Assembly: GCA_937996765.1 (NCBI GenBank)
Contig: CALKUG010000018.1
Span: 1 to 5,291, forward strand
DNA from: an uncultured Ignavibacteria bacterium
Lineage (GTDB): Bacteria > Bacteroidota > Ignavibacteria > Ignavibacteriales > Ignavibacteriaceae
Length of the DNA: 5,291 bases
Direction: 5' to 3'
Shown: in pieces, positions 1-5,055 of the stretch
Layout: the number at the start of each line of letters is the position of its first letter
Numbering within the stretch: position 1 is the first letter of the stretch
Made by a program: the position numbers and the translations under genes
Notes under the pieces: generated by a model
The model's input: the letters and a program-made list of their open reading frames with translations, nothing else
What the model was told of the DNA's origin: nothing
The model's database searches: none

Positions 1-472
1 AGAACAAATTGATTGGTTTATTGAATCTCTTTCGCAAAGCTTAGCAACATTTAAGTTTGTTGCAATAGGTGGACAGTTTATATCAAATTCAGCTGCCTAT
101 GAAAATTATGCGGTTTTACCTGTTGAGCGGCAGATGATTATTGACAGAATTGTAGAAAACGGAATCACGGGGGTAATTTTCCTAACTGGAGATAGACACT
201 TTTCGGAAGTTTCTGTTGAAAAGCCTGAAGGATTTTATCCTATTTACGATTTCACTATTTCTCCATTTACTTCCGGTGCAGGTGGGCCCAGGACTGAAAC
301 AAATACTAAGCGAATTGCCGGCAGTTTAATTGAACGAACAAGGAATTTCGCAAAATTTAATATAGTTGGAGAGAAGAAAGAAAGAAAAATTCAGGTAGAG
401 TACTTCAATGCAAAAGGCGAATCACTTTATAAAATGGAAATTAAAGCCGAGGATCTTAAACCGGTAAAGTAA
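1..472 (+). CDS. PhoD-like phosphatase (alkaline phosphatase D family), C-terminal part, 5' truncated
   Basis: The reading frame is open from base 2 to the TAA at 470-472, giving 156 visible residues; the gene begins outside the window. The segment looks like the C-terminal end of a PhoD-type metallophosphatase, a family that hydrolyses phosphate mono- or diesters with a metal centre. It starts with the family-like stretch EQIDWF followed by FVAIGGQF. A hydrophobic strand then leads into LTGDRHFSEV (GDRH at visible residues 63-66), the family's late metal-binding G-D-x-H motif, and then YDFTISPFTSGAG. The N-terminal metal ligands and any signal peptide are off the left edge, so substrate and location cannot be judged. 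An internal ATG at 134 is not a credible start because the homologous-looking sequence continues upstream of it. No T9SS sorting domain follows. The 3' end overlaps the convergent receiver gene by 17 bp. The family call is fairly firm; the substrate is unknown. Confidence 0.8.
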   Translation, partial: EQIDWFIESLSQSLATFKFVAIGGQFISNSAAYENYAVLPVERQMIIDRIVENGITGVIFLTGDRHFSEVSVEKPEGFYPIYDFTISPFTSGAGGPRTETNTKRIAGSLIERTRNFAKFNIVGEKKERKIQVEYFNAKGESLYKMEIKAEDLKPVK

Positions 473-824
473 CCGGGTCGCTAAATTTGTTGAGTATATT
501 ATAAATTCTTTTTGGGGAAAAAGAGCCGGAGAGAAAGAGATGAACTCCCCGAGTAAGATAATTGTATCTTTCGCTCAGAGTATCTACTGAAGTGAGAAGT
601 ATGATTTTGGATTCAGGGGCATTACGTCGTGATTCTGAGATTAAAGAATCGGTGATCGGCGTGCCTAAACTCTGTTTATCAACCAAAATAAAATGAAAAT
701 TCTTCAGATTCAGGGTCTCTGATTCTGTGGGATGCGCAAATTGGTGATTAACTAGTTCTTCCGAGTAGGAATTAAAATCGGATCGCAGTTGGTCACTTTT
801 CGAAACTACTAAAACATTTATCAT
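456..824 (-). CDS. Stand-alone degenerate response-regulator receiver (pseudo-receiver) domain protein
   Basis: This is a 122-residue protein with the length and pattern of a single CheY-like receiver domain and no output domain. Strand beta-1 is INVLVVSKSD, beta-3 is FILVDKQS, beta-4 is KIILLTSVD, and the end, GVHLFLSGSFSPKRI, aligns with the usual 'GA.dYL.KPFSPeeL'. Asp49 sits at the phosphoacceptor position and Thr78 at the conserved Thr/Ser position. The acidic pair that normally follows beta-1 and binds Mg2+ is Ser8-Lys9 here, and the invariant Lys is replaced by Gly100. Classical phosphotransfer is therefore unlikely, and it may signal by protein-protein contact. The start is the ATG at 822-824; no Shine-Dalgarno sequence is evident. 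It diverges from the GH3 gene with 52 bp between starts, and its last 17 bp overlap the phosphatase gene tail-to-tail. The fold assignment rests on pattern matching by eye; the partner and function are unknown. Confidence 0.65.
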   Translation of the reverse strand: MINVLVVSKSDQLRSDFNSYSEELVNHQFAHPTESETLNLKNFHFILVDKQSLGTPITDSLISESRRNAPESKIILLTSVDTLSERYNYLTRGVHLFLSGSFSPKRIYNILNKFSDPVTLPV

Positions 825-876
825 TTCTGTAAAAGGATGTTTACGGATTTGCTAACTTATCAAAGAAAGAGAATAC
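825..876. promoter_or_regulatory. 52-bp divergent intergenic region with presumed back-to-back promoters
   Basis: The two flanking genes are transcribed away from each other, so promoters for both must lie here or reach into the coding ends. I see no convincing -35/-10 pair for either gene. A short inverted repeat, GTAAA (829-833) and TTTAC (840-844) separated by 6 bp, lies next to the receiver start. Its arms are too short and AT-rich to call an operator. Upstream of the GH3 start there is only a purine-rich stretch (AAAGAAAGAGAA, 862-873) in place of a clear ribosome binding site. The promoter call comes from gene orientation alone. Confidence 0.35.
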
Positions 877-2292
877 ATGGATAGTTATTCGACATTTCAT
901 CAATTATACTCGATAAAACGGGTTTTTTCTTCCACTAAATTTCTAATACTTTCTGTTTTGATGAGCATTTGTGTTGTAAACGCACAAAGTTTAAAACAAA
1001 AAATGGGGCAAATGGTAATCGTTACACCGGCTGGCAAAGCAATGACCGCAAACGATTCACTCGACCTATTGCAACATAACGTTGGTGGGTTTATCTTCTA
1101 TAAAGCTAATATTACCTCTAAAGCACAGATAACAAAATTTAACGATGACTTAAAAAGTTATGCAAAAACAATTCCGTTTTTGTGTTTAGATCAAGAGGGT
1201 GGTAGAGTAGTACGTTTGGATGCAAGTAACGGTTTTTTGAAATCCCGCAGTGCTTATGAACTTGGTACTCTTTTTAACAACGAGGATTCAACCCGTTTTT
1301 GGAGTTCAACAATGGCGGGGTGGTTTGTTCAAGTTGGGGCCAATGTAAATTTTGCACCTGTAGCGGATGTTTTAATAAACCCAACCGGCGTAATAGGAAG
1401 TTTAAGCAGAAGTTATTCTACGGATACTCTCACCGTGGCAAAACATGCAGGGTACTTTATCGAAGAGTTTGAAAAGGAGAGTATTCTTACCTCAATAAAG
1501 CACTTCCCGGGGCATGGCTCAGCTCAAACAGATTCACATGATGGTTTTACTGATGTTACAAATTATTGGACGAGGAAAGAACTTTACCCGTTTTCAGCTC
1601 TTATTAAAGATAATAATGTTCCCATGGTTATGATTGGGCATCTTTACAACGCCAAAATTGATGATCAATATCCTGCAACTCTCTCAGAAAAAACTGTTGA
1701 CGGGATATTACGTAAAGAATTGGGGTATAACGGAATTGTAATTACCGACGATATTTTTATGGGCGCGATAAGTCTAAATTACTCATTTGAAGAAGCGGTA
1801 ATCATGAGTGTGAAGGCAGGCTGCGACATTATTCTTTGCAATAGAAGTAGCATGAGTCATCGTGGTGAAACTAAAAGAGTTGTTGATGTTATTACAACAA
1901 TTTTAGACTCAGCCGTCTCAGTAGGAGCGATAACGGAGACAAGAATCAATGAATCTCTTGCGCGCATAGAAAATGCAAAAAAGAAATTGGAACCTCTATC
2001 AGTGCAGTTTGCTGAAAATACGTTGCCTAACTCAATGTTATTGCATCAAAATTACCCTAATCCTTTTAATCCGACTACTACCATTAGTTTCGAGCTGGCG
2101 GAAGAATCAAATGTGCAGGTTACCGTTTATTCCGTTTTAGGTGAACAAAAACAGCTTTTAGCACACGGAAATTATTCGGCAGGGAAGCACGAATTTGTAT
2201 TTGACGCTTCTGCGTTAGGCTCCGGAATCTATTTTTACACTCTTTCATCAAACAGCGGAACCATAACCAAAAAAATGCTACTACTGAAATAG
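877..2292 (+). CDS. Secreted glycoside hydrolase family 3 beta-N-acetylhexosaminidase (NagZ-like) with T9SS C-terminal sorting domain
   Basis: This 471-residue protein has three parts. Residues 1-36 form a signal peptide: a long polar n-region with K14-R15 and K21, a hydrophobic core at about 22-34, and a probable cut after VNA36. Residues about 38-372 are a GH3 TIM barrel with the hexosaminidase signatures DQEGGR (105-110), FAPVADV (159-165), KHFPGHG (208-214) followed by D219-S-H221, MIGHLYNA (252-259) and VITDDIFMGA (288-297). In NagZ enzymes the DSH histidine is the acid/base and the first Asp of the DD pair is the nucleophile, here H221 and D291; both are present. The protein should release terminal N-acetylglucosamine-type sugars from peptidoglycan or chitin fragments. 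Residues about 384-471 are a T9SS type A sorting domain (LHQNYPNPFNPTTTISF to KKMLLLK), predicting secretion or surface attachment. The ATG at 877 is preferred because the next Met (29) would cut away the signal core. The exact substrate is not certain. Confidence 0.9.
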   Translation: MDSYSTFHQLYSIKRVFSSTKFLILSVLMSICVVNAQSLKQKMGQMVIVTPAGKAMTANDSLDLLQHNVGGFIFYKANITSKAQITKFNDDLKSYAKTIPFLCLDQEGGRVVRLDASNGFLKSRSAYELGTLFNNEDSTRFWSSTMAGWFVQVGANVNFAPVADVLINPTGVIGSLSRSYSTDTLTVAKHAGYFIEEFEKESILTSIKHFPGHGSAQTDSHDGFTDVTNYWTRKELYPFSALIKDNNVPMVMIGHLYNAKIDDQYPATLSEKTVDGILRKELGYNGIVITDDIFMGAISLNYSFEEAVIMSVKAGCDIILCNRSSMSHRGETKRVVDVITTILDSAVSVGAITETRINESLARIENAKKKLEPLSVQFAENTLPNSMLLHQNYPNPFNPTTTISFELAEESNVQVTVYSVLGEQKQLLAHGNYSAGKHEFVFDASALGSGIYFYTLSSNSGTITKKMLLLK

Positions 2293-2336
2293 TGAGCAAC
2301 TTAAGATAAAATTAAATATTGGTGTAGTGATTTAAT

Positions 2337-2774
2337 ATGACAGTTTTCTTTTCGAAAAAATGTGAAATTGGTATTCAAGCAGTTTTGTTTCTTAGCACAC
2401 GGAGCAGTGGGGAACTCTTCAATGCCACTGAAATTGCAGAGCATACTAAAACACCTAAAGAATTTATAGCAAAAATTTTGCAGGGATTAACTCCTTCGGG
2501 AATAGTAGGATCTAAAAAGGGAAAAAACGGTGGTTTCTTTTTGGCAAAAATGCCCTCTGAAATAAAAATTATTGATATTGTTGCACAAATAGACGGACTT
2601 GAATCGTTTTCAACCTGTGTTTTGGGCTTTCCGGGGTGTTCTGCTGAGAAGCCATGCCCGGTACATGAATCTTGGGGAAAAATCCGCGAACAAGCTTATC
2701 AAATGCTTTCGAGCCAAACTTTGGAAAATCTACGAATTGCATCAAACGAGAAGATTAATTCCATAAAAAATTAA
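2337..2774 (+). CDS. Rrf2-family transcriptional regulator with Fe-S-type cysteines (NsrR/IscR-like)
   Basis: This 145-residue cytoplasmic DNA-binding protein has the normal Rrf2 length. A winged helix-turn-helix spans about residues 6-75: the recognition region is NATEIAEHTKTPKEFIAKIL, and the wing holds the family's GS-K-KGKNGGFFLA pattern (58-70), followed by I-x-I-x-DIV. Cysteines C94, C101 and C107 precede H110 in the pattern C-x6-C-x5-C-x2-H. These match the three Cys and the His that hold a [2Fe-2S] cluster in IscR, or the three Cys of NO-sensing NsrR. The first Cys spacing is slightly longer than in the E. coli proteins. The gene lies 94 bp upstream of nrfH on the same strand. NsrR-type Rrf2 proteins control nitrite and NO stress genes, including nrfA, in several bacteria, so control of nrfHA is likely but not shown. 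The start at 2337 is the only sensible Met before the HTH; no strong Shine-Dalgarno sequence precedes it. IscR-like or cysteine-metabolism roles remain possible. Confidence 0.85.
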   Translation: MTVFFSKKCEIGIQAVLFLSTRSSGELFNATEIAEHTKTPKEFIAKILQGLTPSGIVGSKKGKNGGFFLAKMPSEIKIIDIVAQIDGLESFSTCVLGFPGCSAEKPCPVHESWGKIREQAYQMLSSQTLENLRIASNEKINSIKN

Positions 2775-2792
2775 AAAATATTCGGGATTCTC

Positions 2793-2821
2793 TTGCCTAA
2801 TTATAAAAACTTTTTTAGTTT
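2793..2821 (+). promoter_or_regulatory. Tentative promoter for nrfHA
   Basis: TTGCCT (2793-2798) is followed 17 bp later by TAGTTT (2816-2821). This is a weak sigma-70-like pair, matching 4/6 and 3/6 of the consensus. The same bases can be read as a Bacteroidota-type promoter, TTG then about 20 bp then TAnnTTT-like. TATAAG (2821-2826) is a better -10 but lacks a good -35. Any of these places the transcription start inside or beside the inverted repeat at 2813-2856. It is offered because a separate nrfHA promoter is expected in this 94-bp gap, not because the match is strong. Confidence 0.25.
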
Positions 2822-2856
2822 ATAAGCAGACAAAAAAATCTGTTTATAGATTAAAA
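2813..2856 (+). repeat. Long imperfect inverted repeat / potential RNA hairpin in the nrfH leader
   Basis: The left arm TTTTAGTTTATAAGCAGA (2813-2830) and right arm TCTGTTTATAGATTAAAA (2839-2856) are complementary at 15 of 18 positions, around an 8-base spacer, CAAAAAAA. The inner ten bases of each arm (TATAAGCAGA and TCTGTTTATA) differ at one position. All three mismatches would be G-U pairs in RNA, so a transcript could form a continuous 18-bp stem with an 8-nt loop. The element ends 1 bp before the nrfH Shine-Dalgarno sequence. It is not followed by a T run, so it does not look like an intrinsic terminator. It may be an operator for the neighbouring Rrf2 regulator or another factor, or an mRNA structure affecting nrfH translation or stability. 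The repeat is plain in the sequence; the function is inference. Confidence 0.6.
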
Positions 2857-2857
2857 T

Positions 2858-2862
2858 AAGGA
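2858..2862 (+). promoter_or_regulatory. Ribosome binding site of nrfH (AAGGA)
   Basis: AAGGA lies 6 bases before the ATG at 2869 and fixes the nrfH start. It begins just after the right arm of the leader inverted repeat, so a folded hairpin would sit immediately beside the ribosome landing site. Confidence 0.7.
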
Positions 2863-2868
2863 ACGTCC

Positions 2869-3477
2869 ATGGAAAGTGGTTTTAAGTGGAAAATAGCAAG
2901 TGTATTCAGACTTGTTATCCCTCCTAAGCAATGGCGATTTCCTGTGATTATACTACTTGGTGTCGCTTGCGGTTTGTTCATTCAGATTGTTATAACCTCC
3001 CGAGCACATTCTTATCTCTCAGATAACCCTGAAACTTGTATTAACTGTCATGTGATGGCACCTTATTATGCGACCTATAAACATGGGAGTCATGCGAGAG
3101 TTGCAACGTGCAACGATTGCCATGTACCACAAGACAATATATTCGAAAAGTATCTTTTTAAGGCGAGCGATGGAGCGCGCCACGCAACAATGTTTACGCT
3201 GCGTTTGGAACCCCAAGTTATCCGAATAAAGGAAGCGGGTGCAGAAGCGGTGCAGAAAAATTGTGAACGTTGCCATAACGATTTATTACATCCAATTGCT
3301 TTGAGAAGCATGGAGAGAACTTCTACATTAGCAGGCGGAGAAAGACAGTGCTGGGATTGCCATAGAGAAGTACCTCATGGCAGAGTGAATTCGCTCACTT
3401 CAACCCCAAATGCTTTAGTCCCACTTCCGGGAAGTGCAGTACCCGAACTTATTAAACCAAACAGAAACACTAAGTAG
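2869..3477 (+). CDS. nrfH: Cytochrome c nitrite reductase small subunit NrfH, tetraheme quinol dehydrogenase
   Basis: NrfH takes electrons from membrane quinol and passes them to the catalytic subunit NrfA. The 202-residue protein has a short basic N-terminus, one membrane anchor (about residues 24-43, FPVIILLGVACGLFIQIVIT) and a periplasmic domain with four CXXCH heme sites: C57-H61 (CINCH), C81-H85 (CNDCH), C132-H136 (CERCH) and C161-H165 (CWDCH). The first site reads CINCHVM, so Met63 stands where the unusual heme-1 methionine ligand of NapC/NrfH proteins is found. The CNDCHVPQDN stretch is also typical of the family. The length is slightly above the usual 150-180 because of a Pro-rich C-terminal tail after the last heme. 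The start is set by AAGGA 6 bases upstream. nrfA follows after 11 bp, so the two are almost certainly cotranscribed. A NapC-type partner for another reductase is excluded by the adjacent nrfA. Confidence 0.95.
   Translation: MESGFKWKIASVFRLVIPPKQWRFPVIILLGVACGLFIQIVITSRAHSYLSDNPETCINCHVMAPYYATYKHGSHARVATCNDCHVPQDNIFEKYLFKASDGARHATMFTLRLEPQVIRIKEAGAEAVQKNCERCHNDLLHPIALRSMERTSTLAGGERQCWDCHREVPHGRVNSLTSTPNALVPLPGSAVPELIKPNRNTK
3422..3436 (+). repeat. Perfect 15-bp palindrome near the 3' end of nrfH
   Basis: CACTTCC (3422-3428) and GGAAGTG (3430-3436) are exact reverse complements around a single G. The element lies within the codons for the Pro-rich tail of NrfH and ends 52 bases before the nrfA ATG. 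In RNA it would give a stem of about 6 bp with a 3-base loop. It could tune nrfA expression or mRNA decay between the two cistrons, but it may be a coincidence of codon choice. Confidence 0.35.
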
Positions 3478-3478
3478 C

Positions 3479-3483
3479 AGGAG
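3479..3483 (+). promoter_or_regulatory. Ribosome binding site of nrfA (AGGAG)
   Basis: AGGAG begins 1 base after the nrfH stop codon (3475-3477) and ends 5 bases before the nrfA ATG at 3489. It is the best Shine-Dalgarno match in the window and settles the nrfA start. The tight stop-SD-start arrangement supports translation of both subunits from one mRNA. Confidence 0.8.
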
Positions 3484-3488
3484 TTTAT

Positions 3489-4979
3489 ATGCAAAAAATT
3501 AGTGAACTCATTACACAAAAACCATGGATTGGCTGGTTAATTTTTTTCGCAACGGTAGTAGTAGTATTTTTTATTGGGCTGTTTGCCAGCTCAATTGTAG
3601 AAAGGCGCTCTGAAGGTATGAATACTCTTCAGTTTCTAAAACCCTTGGCAGATTATGAACCGCGAAATGAAGTGTGGGGCGAAAACTTCCCACGCCAGTA
3701 TGAAACGTATCTCGGTACATTAGATACCACGTTCGAAAGCGCGCATGGTGGTTCTGTTATGCACAACTATCTGGAAAAATACCCTGAACTTGTTGTTATG
3801 TGGGCTGGATATGCTTTCTCAAAAGACTATAACCAAGGTCGAGGACATGCTTATGCTATCAAGGATATTAGAAATACTTTACGTACAGGTGGAGTGGAAT
3901 CATCGCCACAAGCAGCTACTTGTTGGACTTGCAAAAGCACCGATGTGCCTCGCCTTATGAAAGAAGTAGGTGTGGAGAATTTCTACAAAGGTAAATGGAT
4001 TGATAAAGGTTCCGAAATTGTAAATCCTATTGGCTGTCAAGATTGTCACGACCCAAAAACTATGAACCTCCGTATCACACGTCCAGCACTTTCAGAAGCA
4101 TTTGAGCGTATGGGCAAAGATATAACAAAAGCAACTCATCAAGAAATGCGTTCATTAGTCTGCGCACAGTGCCATGTAGAGTACTATTTCAAGGGCGAAG
4201 GAAAGTATTTAACATTCCCATGGGATAAAGGTTTTTCGGCTGATTCTATGGAAGTTTACTATGACAATATAGATTTTACTGATTGGACTCATACGCTCAG
4301 CAAAACTCCAATGCTTAAAGCACAGCATCCTGATTTTGAAGTATTTCAGACAGGTGTTCATGCTCAAAGAGGGGTATCTTGCGCGGATTGTCACATGCCT
4401 TATAAAAGTGAAGGTGGAGTAAAGTTTACAGATCACAAAATTCAAAGCCCATTAAACAATGTGGCTAATTCGTGCCAAGTATGTCATAGAGAAGAAACAA
4501 CGCGACTGATTGCGGATGTTAATGATAGGCAAGACAAATTGGAGCAGATTCGCCGTATTCTTGAAAGAACGTTGGCCGCAGCTCATATAGAAGCAAAAAC
4601 TGCATGGGATAATGGTGCAACTCCCGAGGAGATGAAAAGTGTACTCAAGCTTATCAGACACGCTCAATGGAGATGGGATTGGGTTGCAGCAGGCAATGGG
4701 ATGGGATTCCATTCACCTGTTGAATCAATGAGGATACTTGGAACCGGCCTACAAAAAGCTGAAGAAGCACGCAGAGGGTTAGCTGTTATTCTTGTTAAAC
4801 GCAATGTAAGCTATCCTATTAAAATGCCTGATATTTCCACAAAGGAAATGGCACAAAAATACATTGGCTTCGATGTTGAGAAAGCTAAAAAGGATAAAGC
4901 AAATTTGTTGAATACCACCGTTAAAATGTGGGATGAACAAGCAAAGAAAAGACAAGGAACTTTAAACACTTACAACTAA
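3489..4979 (+). CDS. nrfA: Ammonia-forming cytochrome c nitrite reductase, pentaheme catalytic subunit NrfA
   Basis: NrfA reduces nitrite to ammonium with six electrons in the periplasm, the last step of dissimilatory nitrite ammonification. This 496-residue protein carries the diagnostic catalytic heme motif C145-WT-C148-K149 (lysine as proximal ligand) and four CXXCH hemes: C183-H187, C225-H229, C298-H302 and C329-H333. K277-x-Q279-H280 matches the active-site and calcium-site K-x-QH pattern, E231-Y232-Y233 after the third heme motif matches the family's EYYF calcium/active-site stretch, and R118 in GRGHAYA is the likely active-site arginine. H92 and H408 (GMGFHSP) look like distal heme ligands. 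The Lys at 277 and Glu at 231 suggest the calcium-containing type. Residues 12-35 are a hydrophobic export segment, followed by SSIVERR; it may be a cleaved signal peptide or a retained anchor. The gene follows nrfH by 11 bp and ends 25 bp before a strong terminator stem. No heme-lyase genes for the CXXCK site are in the window. Confidence 0.97.
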   Translation: MQKISELITQKPWIGWLIFFATVVVVFFIGLFASSIVERRSEGMNTLQFLKPLADYEPRNEVWGENFPRQYETYLGTLDTTFESAHGGSVMHNYLEKYPELVVMWAGYAFSKDYNQGRGHAYAIKDIRNTLRTGGVESSPQAATCWTCKSTDVPRLMKEVGVENFYKGKWIDKGSEIVNPIGCQDCHDPKTMNLRITRPALSEAFERMGKDITKATHQEMRSLVCAQCHVEYYFKGEGKYLTFPWDKGFSADSMEVYYDNIDFTDWTHTLSKTPMLKAQHPDFEVFQTGVHAQRGVSCADCHMPYKSEGGVKFTDHKIQSPLNNVANSCQVCHREETTRLIADVNDRQDKLEQIRRILERTLAAAHIEAKTAWDNGATPEEMKSVLKLIRHAQWRWDWVAAGNGMGFHSPVESMRILGTGLQKAEEARRGLAVILVKRNVSYPIKMPDISTKEMAQKYIGFDVEKAKKDKANLLNTTVKMWDEQAKKRQGTLNTYN

Positions 4980-4995
4980 CCCGGTAAGCTCTCTC

Positions 4996-5031
4996 AAAAA
5001 AAAAGGTGACCAAGTGCGGTCACCTTTTTTT
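4996..5031. terminator. Bidirectional intrinsic terminator after nrfA
   Basis: Nine A residues (4996-5004), GGTGACC (5005-5011), a 6-base loop AAGTGC (5012-5017), GGTCACC (5018-5024) and seven T residues (5025-5031) form a perfect 7-bp GC-rich stem extended by A-T pairs. The T run serves the rightward nrfHA transcript. The A run becomes a U run for the leftward transcript of the convergent T9SS-cargo gene that ends at 5056. The element therefore probably terminates both operons. Confidence 0.93.
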
Positions 5032-5055
5032 ATGAAAACAATTAATGAGAGCTAA

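Noticed and set aside
461..476. CCGGT (461-465) and ACCGG (472-476) form a GC-rich mini-hairpin over the phosphatase stop codon, a possible terminator.
   Set aside because: The stem is only 5 bp and no T run follows on either strand.
829..844. GTAAA-N6-TTTAC inverted repeat in the divergent gap, a possible shared operator.
   Set aside because: Five-base AT-rich arms are too short, and it does not match a known CRP/FNR-type site (TTGAT-N4-ATCAA).
2311..2336. ATTAAAT (2311-2317) and ATTTAAT (2330-2336) form a perfect 7-bp inverted repeat directly before the rrf2 ATG, a possible autoregulatory operator.
   Set aside because: The arms are only A and T with a 12-bp spacer in a very AT-rich gap. 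Such pairs are expected by chance, and it shares no clear half-site with the nrfH upstream repeat.
3019..3311. Two minus-strand open frames opposite nrfH (85 and 73 codons).
   Set aside because: They lie wholly inside nrfH, show no recognisable domain and are Cys-rich only as a shadow of the heme-motif codons.
3745..4712. Three further short frames within nrfA: plus strand 3745-3960, minus strand 4209-4445 and 4452-4712.
   Set aside because: All are contained in the well-supported nrfA gene in other frames, with no ribosome binding site or family resemblance.
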